From: Guadua angustifolia
Lineage: Eukaryota > Streptophyta > Magnoliopsida > Poales > Poaceae
DNA: 64,000 nt
NCBI GenBank assembly: GCA_036346375.1
Contig: CM070518.1
Location: 248,001-312,000, forward strand
Reading direction: 5' to 3'
This document shows positions 1 to 11,858 of the stretch, in pieces. Every line of letters starts with the position of its first letter. The stretch's first letter is position 1. Under the pieces are notes generated by a model. The model was not told where the DNA came from. It ran no database searches and was given only the letters and a program-made list of their open reading frames with translations. Position numbers and translations under genes: made by a program.

Positions 1-331
1 CCTCTCATCCCTCTGTTAAAATTTAAAACTAACTCCTGAGTCCTGACCAGAAGAAATGTCAGTTTAGCAAGTTGGCTTTGGTTTGTACATGTCATTTTGC
101 TTTTTCTAGGAAACATTTTTCACCAAATACCCCTATTAATTGCTTGTTGGCAGTGGTGTCAGTGAGATGGACATACAATTAATAGTGGTAACACATGTCA
201 GAAAACAAGGCATTTAATCCTTATTCCATATGCATGTGCACGTAATTAAAATGAAGGTTTTAGCAGAACATTTTTTGTTACAGAATAAGATCAATGTAAA
301 TATGCATCTATAGTGGTGCATCACATTGTAC

Positions 332-3300
332 CATCACATTTTTTAACACCATCCCCTCGGAAACCAGCTGGACATTGGCATTTCCCATCTCCAAATTCCT
401 GGAAAAGAAAAATTTTAGTAAGAGACAACCGATCAGTATTTAGCAATGCTGTAATAGTATATCACATGTTTTCTTTAACAATACTAAAACCTACCTGGCA
501 AGCTGAGAATGTTTTGCCGTTACGGGTTTCATGCCAACATCCCCCATGATTAACCAAGCATTTTCCTGGCCCAGCAGCTACAGATAAACAATTAATATAA
601 ACTTATCTGCTCATGAACTGTCTATTAAAGCAAACTTGCGAATGTTTCAGTTGTGACGAAAAGTGATGCCTAATCAAAAGAAAGACAACGTTATCCTAAG
701 ATGTGTATGTTCACGATACTACTACTTCAAATAAGTTCAAATCCAGAATCACAATGATGAACGTGTCACTGCTCGGTACCTCAATTTTTACAAGCCTGAT
801 TGCAATAGATCATCACTGAAAAATAATAAGTTTGTGCACTAAACAATATCGATATTATTGGATGGCAATATCACATTAGGCATGTTCACACCACTTTTTG
901 AGTATGGAATTTACTATGCCGATTTATATGAACTGTATAGATAAACAGAAGCTAACAAGTGACCAACTGCAATCAGAACATATGCATTCTGCTTCCTTCA
1001 CTTTCCTTTCATCACCTTTCATTACATGGGCTCCCCCTCAGCTCGTCTCACAAGGCACATGCATAGAATATAACAAAAGGGCTAACATGAAATCTCAGCA
1101 CTGTTTTTTTTTAATCTCAGCACTGTTTTTTTTAATCTCAGCACTGTTACACAGATTTAAAATGTTCCATTTGAGGATGGTTTCCAAAAGAAAACAGCTT
1201 CCAGCCAATTTTTAGTAATCCCGAAAGGTGGGATGGCAGCATTCAGAATTCCACTGAGGTTTAGCTGGCTTCAGACCCACTTCTTAAACCAGAGCGATGT
1301 GGGAAGTAGGGACTAGCAAGGGTGCAAATAGAATATTCCAGTGTTGCCTAATGCGATCAATCTAGTGACCAACTTTCGCTGTTTACAAAGTTCTATATCA
1401 CCAATCATCACTATAAAACATTCCCTTTTATCGCTCTCAATGTAAAACACTTGCATATGTACAAACTGTACTAAATTGTTTTCTTTGTATCAAACTAACT
1501 TTCACATATTGCAACAGAATTCACTAACTGGAAAATTATTCATCTATCATGGGTTCACTGCTAGTCCCTTATGTATGGAAGTGGTGTTAAAAGCAACCAA
1601 ATTACACTACAGAAGCTAGCTGTTTCAAAGCCTATTCCCATATACAAGAATGGAGAACAAAAGTATATTACGTTCACAATTGCTGTAGCCATCGCCTTTA
1701 AACTGCACACCATTGAAAGTAGGGCATTCACATACTCTGCCACGGAAAGTGTCCTGTTAAAGACAGGAAAGTGAGAACATTGAAGAACTGTTAGCAGAGT
1801 CAAAAGTCTTCTACTTATTCACACATACCCTGCAAGCTGTTACATTAGCAGCTTTGTCTTGCCAACAACCCCCATTGCCGTTCAAGCACTCATTGGTTTC
1901 TATATCTGTTTTGGAACAACTCAAGAATTAGCGATCTATATTCAACTAAATGCAACGTAGGGGGAAACAGAACAGTTTCTTTATTCATACCGTCACTTAG
2001 ACAAACATTTGGCTCAGTAGTTTCCTCAAAGCCAGCACAAATAGCTTTGAGGACAGCTTTCCTCTCAAGCTTTCCTGCATTTCTTTCCAGGTTAAAATCA
2101 GCAAGAGCGAATGTAAGTTTGCTATAGGGGTTCTGGGGGAGCATTTACCTCGATATTGCCGATTGTTCACAACAAGAGTAGGCAATATAGTAACATCTCC
2201 TCTTGAGCCTTTCCCAATCTATATAACATAACAGCTCATATCAAACCCCAAGATATCTCTACTAATATAAATTTACAGTTGGTGGCAGCGGTCCGTTCTT
2301 CCTAACCGTCCTCCTCCTACCATATCTCCAATAATAGCAGGTCATTATAGCTAATTATTCTTTCCTGATTTACAGCCAGCCATATCTCTCTAAATATGGC
2401 TGATTATTATAGCAAAATCCCCGATTATTGCTGGTAATTAATAGCCGGCCAATCATTCCTTTTGTATTCTATATATGCTGTACAGTTTTCACAGAATCAA
2501 TCAAGAGACTTCATTCAAGATCTCCTATGTCAGAATGAACTCAACGAACGCAATAAGTGACGGAGAGTAATTGCGCCCGGAGGGCCAATAAGCTAGAGCG
2601 CGACGCTCACCGAGTGCCGTGACCTCAACGCCGACCAGTTGGACATGAACAAAGTGTACAATGTTTCAGCGGCGTAGGTTGCCGGCGACACCAGTGGGAC
2701 ATCATCGGCGTAAGAGAGTCATTGGCATACCTATTCGAGATAAACGGGTTGATCCAGCTGAACGTCGCGAGAGAGAGGAACGACGCGGCGACGCACGGCG
2801 TGGCGGACGCCTCGGCGCTGATGTTTTCTGGTTCACCTTCATGGGCTCCGGCGTCATGGCCGGTGAAGCCAGTGATGGCTAGGTACGCCAGAGGTATGGA
2901 GATGAGTAGGCCGGCAAAGGCGAGAGGGTCATCTGGAAAGAGCAGCAAACCATCGACGCAGTGGACCACCGCCGAAGCGGAGAAGAGCGTGGCACCGAGG
3001 GCGGTGGCGATCCAGAAGACGCGGAGGTGCAAAAGCTGGGTGGCGGCGGTGACCCCTTTCTCCGAAGCGACTGACCACGCGGCCATTGCGTGCGTGACAA
3101 AGTGGGCGGCAAGGAAGGCGGACTCCACAGCGCGCCATGACGTGCTCGGCAAGAGGAAGAATGCGAGCGTGAGGAAGACAACGAACATCGCGGAAGACAG
3201 CGGACGCCCCGAGCGTGACCACGTAGCAACCAGTAGTCCGGAATGGCGATGGTTTCGGCCGTAGCGCCTCGTGCTCGGGGGGAAGCTCCCGTGTCGCCCC

Positions 3301-6300
3301 TACGAAGGTGGTGGATGACGAGGACGAGCGAGGCGATGAGGAAAACGAGGTCAACGGCGCCGAGGAGCGCACATTGTGGGCATGGCAAGAGGAAGAGGAG
3401 CACGAGCTGGTAATATAAATTGCAAAAAGGGATAAAAATGATTGATTGATTTTTTAGATTGGTAATATATATTGCTACATACAATATATTTGGTTTTAAT
3501 TCATACCGGAGAAGAAACCATAAAAACTTTTGTAATCGGAAGAAATAGATGTTTGATCTTGTAGCACAATTTTCTTTTATTGCTTGACCTTTATGTTTCG
3601 TTACCAATTTTATTTTTCGTAGCAATGCACGAGCATTGATCTAGTGAAAGTAGTATTGAGGATGATAGATGTTCCTTGATGATAATCTGCAATGCTTGTT
3701 TCAGAAAAAAAAAAGGTCTACAAGGCTTTATTTTACTAACAATTTTCACAAGAAACTAAACATTGCAAGGTCACTTCACCTGTGCATCCTGCTCCATTTT
3801 AAGCAACGGGTGGTCAAAATCACCATTTGGATCTCCCATGCACTTATCTACCTTCTTCACATCCAAACCTGTTTCAAGTGTAAAAACATTATAGTTGTTA
3901 CATGTACACTGAATTAGTGATGTCATTTTATCTGCAAGTTTCATGCCTGAATGCCTGATGGCATATCCTACTCCGGGCTATGTACATAAGTACATGCTAA
4001 TTCAAGTCATAACAAACAGGGATCCAAGTGTAACAAGCATATTTAAAACTTCCAATCAAGTAAGTCAAAGTATTTACTATCAACATGCTTAGGTAAAGGA
4101 AACTAGAAAAGTTTCAGAAAGAAAATAAGAGCCAACCTAGTGATTTGATGACAATGTCTGCACACTTCTTGTTATACTTCTTGTCCTTCATTGGGCACCT
4201 TATGTGAAAATCAGTCACATAATCCCACCAGATCCATGGTTTTTTGCTCTCTTTCGCAACTTTAAAGACACAAAGCTGTCTCAGGTTCTCTACTACAACA
4301 TCTTTTCCTTCATAGCCAGTGCTAAAATCTTGTTCTGGATCAGGTGCACAGTACCTCCCATGGTTTATACATTGGGACTTGCATTGCTTACTGACAACAA
4401 ATGCTTGAGGGCAGTACCAAGTTATATAATGGGGTGTGAACTGACTATAACCACCTTTTTCAAGTAGTTGGGCAGCTCCTTTAAATTCCTTCAGAAAATT
4501 CATCAGCATATCACATTTAGGCCCACATTCATCATTGCTATTTGTCCACAACTCATACTCAACCCGATCATCCGGATGTGGAACAGACTCCCTCCAATCA
4601 AGATTCACATTTACCATTTCACCATCTTTAACAGCCTTCTTCAGTTGTTCACCAAATTTTTTATCGATTAGTGCAGAAGGAATGGTTATGTTCTGTATAT
4701 ACTTTGCAGCCTCATCATCTTCCCTTGGTAAATCCATTGTTATCAGTGGCTCATCCTTGTCATCAACTACAAGCACTGCTGAGGCACCAGCATTTTGCGC
4801 ATTCCAAACCTTCTTGGCAAAGAGGCAATCTGAAAAACATATATGGAGAAAACAATTAACATCTAACTCAGAACTGCTAAAGCAGCAAATACATAGATGA
4901 AGGTAATAATGCATTCTAAAGGTATCCAATTTGGTCTATTTGGTTGTTATAAACTGAAATTGGTTAACCATAGGATCTAATTGAAATGACACGAAGTTGA
5001 ATGTTAAAATTGAAATAAATGATTACCACCAGCACTTGGGCTCATTAAATGAATTGTGGTAGGGCAAAGACATATAAATAACTGGAAGCAGAACCCCTGT
5101 CACCAAAGATTCTATAGAAAACTTAAAGATGGAGTTTCTTAGATAGTGCAAAAGGATAGCATTGTTAAAAAAAAGGAGAAGGTAGCAGTCAGGCAGAACA
5201 GAGAGTTTGCAACGATAGCCAAATGTGGCACTTCAACTAATGAAGTGTCTTGCCATCATGCATTAAAGTGAAGATAGAGAAGATCACCATGATTAGTATC
5301 AACATCTGAAACAGGAAGGGTATGATCTCTTGTTTCATACCCATAAACCAAACAAGCCCTAGTCCCTACCAAGAACTTAACTCTATTAATCATAAAACAT
5401 GGTTCTGGAAAACTACCAAACCCCCATGTGTAAATACTAAATTACTAAGATAGAAAACCAACAGCTAAAGAAGCTCTAGCCAGTTGAGATCTGTTCAATG
5501 GGGTACCAACCGTGAGGAAAGAGGATGGAAGGCAAGGCTTGAAGGGTAGGGCTCAAGGAGAAGAGTAATTCATTCGTTTTCTTGCTTTGACACAACTCAT
5601 ACAATACTATCCTTTTATACAGGATGGACTCAACTAATATAATATTTTGGAAACCAAATAACTAATCCTATCCCTTCAGAAACTAATTTGATCTTGAAGG
5701 AAAGCACTTCAGCACCGCATGCTACATTATGGCACTGCAGTATCTGCGACCATGACAAGGTCAAACATGGCAGATTTTCTGCACACACGCACGAACTAAC
5801 CTCATATTAGTGTTCCCCTAGGCGCTAGGTGCTAGTCGGGTGGCAGACCGGCACCTAGTGCCTAATCACCTCCTAGGCGAGCTAGGCGGCCGCCTAGGCG
5901 GAAAAAATTGGCCTAGGCAGCTAGGTGGGAGGGAGGGGCCTAGCGCCTAGGGGAATAGTGCCTCAGAATACGCCAAGGAATCTATACTTTCCTAATAAGA
6001 TATTTTACCAATTCACTCAAAGCACAACTATCGATCCAGCTAAGTTAGTACCATGAAAGTCAATTGTACCAACAAAATCAAATTCAACCACATGGACGAG
6101 AGCAATTATTTTAAGTGGGGAATTGGCTATCTACCACTGAAAGATCTATGTTTAGCAAAATACCACTTAATTTAGTTGGTTCACTTTAATACCAATGAAA
6201 GATACAGACCATTAATCATTTTAGTATATTACCATTCCAAACATGTTACCTCTCTCTCCAATTCTTAACATATTAAGAAAATAAACTTTCCAGAAATACC

Positions 6301-7955
6301 CAAGTATCCCGAAGCGGCAGCAGACGTCATCAGAGTCTGCAACAGCGTGGAAGACCAAAGAGACAACGACCGCTTGAAAGGCATTGCACGATGCCATGCG
6401 GGAGAAGAACATCACGATAAATCCTCTAGCTAGCAATCACCCAATCTCGCAGCTACTCTATCAAACTCAACCGCTCTACTCACCCCCATCCTATCAACTT
6501 CAGCCGTAGAATAGGCATCACATGGTGCTGTAAAGGAGATTGCTACTGCAATGAGCTCTCGTATCACAGGTGACTGCAACCATTGATTCGTCTGTTGTTT
6601 TTGTTGTGACTTATCTCTCATTTTTTGCCTTGGTTTTTGGTTGGTTTGATCGATTCAATTTCATTTATTTGTCTGGATAGTTCAAGCTTCATCAATGTGA
6701 ACTGTTGAACTATCTTAGCATCCCATGCCTAATTTCCCTCTTTCTTCAAAACCTAAACCTGAGCATGTTCTCCACTGCCACTTTGAACCAATCCCAAATC
6801 ATTTGCTTTGGGGTCACATGGCACTGAGAAGGCATAATGAGAGAGGAAAGAAGAGAGGAAAAGACAAGTGAAATGAAAGGGGCAAACAGGACACACCTAA
6901 CTGCCCTTGTGCTGTGTGCATAAGTGAACCAATTAAATCGAGTGGTACTTTGCAAAACTAGTTACAACTATTCTAAGAACAGCAAATTTTCACATATAAA
7001 ACCACAAAAAAAAATCTCATTTATTCAGTGATAGCAGACACCTACCTTACTCTCCATTCACCAAATTAACTAAAAATAGCTAAGCCCCATATTTACCACA
7101 TGAATTCACTTATCTTACAGTACAATAGATTCTCCTCACAATCCTACTGTTTCCCCTAAAAAAAGGAAAAAAAAAACAAACGGATGCCCCCATCAATCAC
7201 CCTAAATGGCTCAAACCTCCAAGTGGCAACAATTTGCTTGTCTTATCCGAGGGGCACTTACCCCATAGCCAATTGTATACATCAGCCAATTCGATAGATC
7301 ACGAAATCAGTACCAAAATAACTGGATTCACTTTGATTTATACCACACTATACACTTATGTTCACTCCTTAGACCTTAACCACACATATTACCAGAATCA
7401 GCTAAATACGCCACCTTTCCTTCGCCACCGACAAAACCACCAATAAACCCCAACACAATTAGCTACGTAAATCAGCTCCAATCCCCACCTCCCAACTCAT
7501 CAACTTTGCCGAATCCTACAATAAAGCACTGACACGGCGACACAGAATCCATCGGCGAATCTATCAAACAGCAACCGAACCACAAAAGAGCAAAAATCCG
7601 CGGAGCAAGGGTGCAAGAGATCGGATCCGGAGGCGGCGTGGCACTCACTTCCGCGGTCGATCAGGAGGAAGCTCGGGAGCGCGCCGGGCTTGGAGCGGAA
7701 GGGGTGCTCCTTCTTACCGGCGCCGTCGAAGGCGTCGCAGGCGTCGGCGTTGTCCTTGGGGTAGACGACGGCGCCGGCCATGCTGCCGCCGTACTGCGGG
7801 ATGCCGAAGTTGCCGATGGCACTGTCGTGCCGCCCCCGCAGCGCCGTCGGCGACGTCACCATCAAGCTGTTCTTCTCCACCACGAACCGCGCCTCCACCG
7901 CCGCGGCGAGCGCCAGCAGCGGCAGCAGCAGCCGCCGAAACCCTAGCCCCTGCAT
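332..7955 (-). CDS. VSR: Vacuolar sorting receptor (VSR/BP-80 type), 5' nine exons; continues past the left edge
   Basis: Type I membrane receptor that binds vacuolar sorting signals on soluble cargo in the late Golgi and prevacuolar compartment. Exons read on the minus strand: 7955-7649, 4829-4137, 3868-3780, 2218-2149, 2074-1991, 1905-1829, 1753-1672, 577-495, 398-332. All introns are GT..AG and the lengths keep one frame for about 517 codons. The ATG at 7955 begins a signal peptide ([20 protein letters not shown], then [10 protein letters not shown]). A protease-associated domain follows at about residues 50-170, with [18 protein letters not shown] across the exon 1/2 join. The VSR core contains [15 protein letters not shown] and [17 protein letters not shown]-like repeats start near residue 418 ([11 protein letters not shown]) and 470 ([18 protein letters not shown]). 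The third, calcium-binding EGF repeat, the membrane segment and the cytosolic tail (about 100 residues in this family) lie off-window. No stop or frameshift is visible, so it is probably functional. The subclass is not determined. Confidence 0.95.
1091..1149. repeat. Three tandem copies of a 21 bp unit in a VSR intron
   Basis: AATCTCAGCACTG followed by a T-run occurs three times head to tail, starting at 1091, 1113 and 1134. The copies differ only in T-run length and the last is partial. This suggests slippage or replication duplication inside the intron; no function is apparent. Confidence 0.85.
2256..3644 (+). mobile_element. Non-autonomous Helitron in a VSR intron
   Basis: The 5' end is TCTCTACTAATATAAAT at 2256 and the 3' end is CTAG at 3641-3644. 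A short stem (AATGC, loop ACGA, GCATT) at 3624-3637 precedes the 3' end. The element sits between A2255 and T3645, the A|T host site expected for Helitrons, with no target duplication. It is 1389 bp with no Rep/helicase, so it is non-autonomous, and it carries an ABCC-transporter fragment in reverse orientation. Its first 50 bases resemble the Helitron ends at 37294 and 37681, so all three belong to one family. It lies in the intron between the exons at 3868-3780 and 2218-2149 and does not disturb either splice site. Confidence 0.88.
2594..3423 (-). pseudogene. Captured fragment of an ABCC (MRP-type) ABC transporter gene
   Basis: Read on the minus strand, this stretch encodes part of the N-terminal membrane region of a plant ABCC transporter. 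Hydrophobic segments include [20 protein letters not shown] and [13 protein letters not shown]. The family-typical run [20 protein letters not shown] and the linker motif [11 protein letters not shown] follow, then DDVPLVSP and LYTLFMSNW in a shifted frame. A full ABCC protein has about 1500 residues; only about 270 are represented, with frame breaks near 3200 and 2690 and no nucleotide-binding domain. Both edges lie inside the Helitron, so this is gene capture rather than a decayed local gene. Recognition is by motif only. Confidence 0.8.
5808..5960. mobile_element. hAT-like foldback MITE with CTAGGCG-rich arms
   Basis: The arms TAGTGTTCCCCTAGGCGC and, at the other end, GCGCCTAGGGGAATAGTG are inverted copies with one mismatch. 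They enclose further CCTAGGCG/CGCCTAGG palindromes. Flanking octamers CCTCATAT and CCTCAGAA match at 6 of 8 positions, which suits an aged 8 bp hAT-type duplication. An alternative reading is a shorter element (5813-5955) with a perfect 5 bp TAGTG duplication. It lies in VSR intron 1. Confidence 0.7.
6152..6959. mobile_element. Non-autonomous DNA transposon with long inverted repeats, in VSR intron 1
   Basis: The sequence at about 6152-6187 (GCAAAATACCACTTAATTTA core) returns as an inverted copy at about 6924-6959 with roughly 30 of 36 bases matching. The interior of about 740 bp has no recognised coding region. The length and internal arms suggest a MULE-like or other cut-and-paste derivative. 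I could not fix the exact ends or a target duplication, so the superfamily is open. Confidence 0.55.
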
Positions 7956-8385
7956 CACGCGCGCGCGTGCTCACTGCTCCGTAGAAGGCGGCGGGGAGCG
8001 AGGCGGCGAGGGTTTAGATCGGAAAGCGAAGCTACAGTGGAGGAAATGGGAGCGGGTTGTCTCTCTCTCTCTCGCTTAGCTCGCGTGGGGGCGTAGTCCG
8101 AGGGGGTGTTCACGTGGAGCGCGAGCTCCTTAGACCAGGTTTTTGCGATCCTTGAACTGACAATTTGGGCCCACGTACGGGTTCGGAAGTAAGGCATTGT
8201 GAACCTGGTGTATGAAGTCACAACTTGCATGTCAGGAGACCACAGCTAGGACGCTGACATGTGGGGCTAGTACTCATCTGGCCCCACTGTCAGTCACGTG
8301 CGGGAGAATAAATCCTAGCCAGTAATTGGTCGGGTGGTGGTCTGGTGGAGGTCGATCGCGTGGTCTTTTTGGTAATTTTGGCGAT
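7956..8385 (-). promoter_or_regulatory. 5' UTR and proximal promoter region of the VSR gene
   Basis: Upstream (higher coordinates) of the VSR start codon. A CT/TC-rich run at about 8058-8075 is typical of grass 5' UTRs. CACGTG G-box cores lie at 8111-8116 and 8295-8300. Arms at 8253-8267 and 8280-8294 (GCTGACA..GGGGC against GCCCCACTGTCAG) can form a hairpin, probably a MITE remnant. I could not place a TATA box or the transcription start, so regulation is inference only. Confidence 0.45.
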
Positions 8386-8394
8386 TTCGTACGG

Positions 8395-11346
8395 GTTCTG
8401 GAATTTATTTAAATTAATTCTTTTGATAAAGTCTATTTGAAAATTTAAAAGTTTAAATAAAGTTTTGTTGAAAATATTTTATTGAAGTCCCAAAAGCCCT
8501 AAAATATTTTACAGAATTTTTCTAGAATTTTTGGGTTTTTTGCTGTTTATTTGAATTTGTTTTATTTTCTAGAGTTATTTAAAATAGAAAACTCTGGAAA
8601 ATGTTTAAAATACTAGTGGGCCGAACCCTAGCGGCCCAAGCCATCTCAGCCCACGTCGCCGGCCTAACCCACTTCGTAGCCTATTTGTCTGCAAACCCTA
8701 ATCCTCAGCCCTTGGATCTTGGTCTTGCGGTCGAGATCTTACCGCATAGCCTAGTGCCTTGAGCCGTTGATTCGTGGCACGTGGACGGCCAAGATTGCGT
8801 CGTCCTCGTCGGGTTCGTTCCAAACTCTACTCCACCGTCGCTAAGGAATCCGCACCTTAGATTCCTCTCTAGACCCCCTTTAAAAGCCGAGGACCCGTGC
8901 CGTGTTCTCTATCCTGCGACATAACGTTTGGCCTAGAAAATGTCGCCCGAGCTACATCTATCGAGAAGAGAGAGCTCGTCGAAGTTCATCGAAGCCATGT
9001 CATCGATCTTTGCGTTGTTCCATCGCCGTTGAGCATTGGTTGCCGCATTCAAGCCCAGATCCGAAGGCCTCTTATCGCGCCGCGCAAGATCCATGTAGAC
9101 CCGAAGCCAAACCGTCAACTTTCCATTGTGTTAGTCTTTGTTCTCAGTGCCGATAAGCCACCATCGAGTTGGTTCGCCACCGTGCCATCGCCGTTCCCGT
9201 TTGTTGCTAGCCATCAGATCCGTCAAAGCCGTCAGATGCACACTGCATGGCCATGCCCGCAGCTCGTTGCGTGTGTGCACTAGCGTCACGCGTGTGATGT
9301 CGGTGATGACGTGAGGTGCGGAAGTCGTGGCACCGTTCATCGGGTTCACTATGGACTAGATTGGTTCCGTGGACCAAGTCCATAGACCCAGGCCCACCTA
9401 TCAGCCTCTATATATGTTTTTAGATTTATTTTAATTGGGGTAAATAGATTTATGATGTTAGTATAATGTCATAATTCGATTTTCCTTTAAAAATTTTTTG
9501 ACCAAAATCAAAATCAGCCGTGATGTTATCGACATCATAAATCATATTTTCCAGTAGTAAAATAATTCAATTAATTTGGATTTTCTATTTATCTAATTTT
9601 TCTTTTATTTCAATCTTTAGAAAGCATGTTCTCCCTCATACGAGTTCTGATTGAGGTGATTCTGATTTCTAAAAATTTTTAAAATTGAGCTCTATTTATT
9701 GTGAATTTTATTTAATTTTTAGAGTTGAGTTTACTCTTTGTTCTTGGTATTTATTGCCTTATTTATTCGTTCGCATAGATGTTGAACTATTCGAGGTGTT
9801 TGTGAGTGAGGAGCTAACTTAAGAGCAAGGTCCAGAGTAGTATCAAGAATTTTTTTGAAAGCAAGTTGTGCTTTGATTATGTTGAGCCCATATTTTAAAA
9901 GTTCTATTGTTTTAAACTAATGCATGCTACTTCAATATATAATTTTTTTAATTAATTTGTGATTAGTTATTTAACCTAATTGAACTTGTGTCAACCTTGT
10001 CATTTGTATGCCATGGTTTATTTGTCACCCTATTATGGTTCTTTATTAGTTAGTAACTATTAATTGGTAATGTGCGATAGTTAGAACATGAAATAGTTTG
10101 CTTAGCCATGTAATGAGTTATTAATATCATTTTATGCATGCAAAGTTAATCTTACTTCATGGAATATGGAACATGTTTATAAAAAGGTGTTCAGATATTG
10201 TCACATAATGTTGTTAATGTTGTTGATGGCACATGGTGCATGGTAAACAACTGGGTAGTAAAATGATTTAGATTGAGGCAAATGATAAGAGTTGTTATTT
10301 ATGGTGGGCCAATGTGGCATTTGGACGATCGCATTGTTATTTTTGACATATAAAAGTTGATGATATGGATATTGGTTATTGTGAGTTTTTAGGAAAGTCT
10401 TGCCTTGGTCAATTAAGGACTTAACCTTGCAAGCATTTGAACTGAGTTAATCATACAACCATGTATCTAATATGGGATAAACCTAGCTGATTAATTTGTA
10501 TTGTCTAGATTTTGGTACTATCATGGCGGCGTGGGTTCTGGGTATACAGGTAGACTCACATAGCGCAAGAGGTGGCCTTGTGTGTGGTAACCAATCCCAT
10601 TAATGTTGAAACCTCGGCAGCACTACTGGATTTTAGACAGAGCATTGTAAAGGTTTTGTTATGATCACTCATTTTAGTGGTGATATGATTATATCTTGTG
10701 GACAAAGTGTATAACATCTGTAGAGTGTCAAATCTATTCGAATAGTCGTGCTTGTGATATTGAGTAATACTCGGGGATTACAGTCAAGAGTTAGATTTTG
10801 ATAAAATGAACTTAGGAATGGAAGCAGTGTGCCTATGAAAGTATGGAATTGATGTAAGTTTGTGAGTCGGTTTATTTGGAAAATAACTGAGAAATTTATT
10901 ATTGTCATTATTTGTTTTACTGTCATTTCAATCTATTTATTGTATTCTTTTATAAATGCTACTTTATTGTAAAATAACTAATTCAGCTATTCATTTGGAA
11001 TAAGCCAAGCATTTAGTATAATAGGCTTGTATTTTATGCACAACTTGTTGAGTGCTTTATTTACTCACCCCTTACAACAACAAACCACCAATTGGAGAAG
11101 AATCTACACCAGTTTACAAGGAGGAGATGATCAACTAGGGTGCGAACCTTATCAATTGCCTATGACAAATTGAAGGTTGATCATAAGGTCATTCAATAGG
11201 TTATATTTAAATAGATGAAATCTTATTTATGTTTCCACTGTATATAATTGTGATATTCATCTATGTTGAGACTGTGTGCACTATCATGATCCTAGACTAG
11301 TGCAGAATACATAGAGAGTCTGGATTTGCATATTCAGATCCCAATA
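8395..11346 (+). repeat. Relic LTR of the long-LTR gypsy family, 5' end eroded
   Basis: This matches in order the LTRs of the complete gypsy element at 38682-50686: an AT-rich start, a GC-rich middle with a short leader, the TCCGATTGAGGTGATTC-type block near 9645, the CATTGTAAAGGTTTTGTTATGAT block near 10640, and the ending ACTAGTGCAGAATACA..CAGATCCCAATA. The orientation is plus. The first 110 or so bases (TGTAACATCCC start) are missing or unrecognisable. Open frames inside it, such as one at 8897-9283, fall in untranslated LTR sequence. It is clearly older than the copy at 18385-21266. Confidence 0.75.
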
Positions 11347-11479
11347 GCCCACAAGGAGTGTTAATCATTAGAACGGCTTGGACAAGGCTGGTGGTCATAG
11401 TAGTGGTAAGCACAACTGCTTCTAGCATTATCAGAGCAGTAGTAAGTGTGGTTGTCGCTGCTGAGGTGGACTTCCTCAT

Positions 11480-11858
11480 TATTCCTCTCCCTGAGGCTTT
11501 GATGGCGTAGGCCATCATTTTGGGTTTGGAGTTCCAAGTTCTACCTGTGGAGTTGTTCGTTCTCATTCTTGACCTTGGTGAGCTCCTCTGCCTTTTCATC
11601 AAGGTGTACCAGCAATTTATAGATGTGAACATCTAAGGGAATGGTTCATCCACCCATTCAGTGAATTTGCAATCCTCCGTCTACAAGTAAGACTACATGT
11701 CACATAGTGAGATATGTGTCGAATGGTATGTAAGAGTTGTAAATATTACCATGAATAGAGAGCATCGGTAGAAACAACGTCCTGGGCTAGAATTGGACTC
11801 ATCGTGAACCTGCACAACGGCGTCGAGGTTGTGCTTGCATGTCAACCACTTTAGGGGG
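11480..11858 (-). pseudogene. 3' half of a GRF zinc-finger gene, separated from its start by the copia insertion
   Basis: On the minus strand, 11853-11750 encodes WLTCKHNLDAVVQVHDE, then NSSPGRCFYRCSLFM, the first part of a GRF-type zinc finger. A GT..AG intron (11749-11681, donor GTAATA, acceptor CTTGTAG) leads to an exon from 11680 that supplies the last ligand as TEDCKFTEWVDEPFP. The finger therefore spans the intron in phase 0. A stop follows, and a one-base shift brings in a coiled coil (LDEKAEELTKVKNENEQLHR) down to about 11480. GRF finger plus coiled coil is a common architecture of small plant proteins. The start and first 80 or so codons lie 16.8 kb away at 28904-28670, and frames join exactly across the GGGGG duplication. 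The gene is broken. Confidence 0.75.

Larger units (their letters stand above)
4930..7648 (-). other. VSR intron 1, non-coding
   Basis: The intron spans 4830-7648 (donor GTGAGT at 7648, acceptor TTTTTCAG at 4830). Apart from the two DNA-transposon relics at 5808-5960 and 6152-6959 it is AT-rich sequence with no convincing coding potential. Large first introns are common in plant VSR genes. Confidence 0.8.

Noticed and set aside
2661..3264. Plus-strand ORFs of 73 and 180 codons
   Set aside because: Antisense to the captured ABCC fragment; no motif, while the minus-strand frame matches ABCC.
7611..8079. Plus-strand ORFs opposite VSR exon 1 (7611-7946, 7780-8079)
   Set aside because: Shadows of GC-rich exon 1 on the other strand; the minus-strand frame has a signal peptide, the protease-associated domain and a correct donor site.
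8897..9349. ORFs at 8897-9283 and 8902-9156 (plus) and 9131-9349 (minus)
   Set aside because: Lie within the relic gypsy LTR; overlapping frames without motifs.
11410..11430. ATTATCAGAGC near 11418 as a primer binding site for the relic LTR at 8395-11346
   Set aside because: Lies about 70 bases from the LTR end instead of next to it and lacks the TGG start; more likely chance within the GRF gene remnant.
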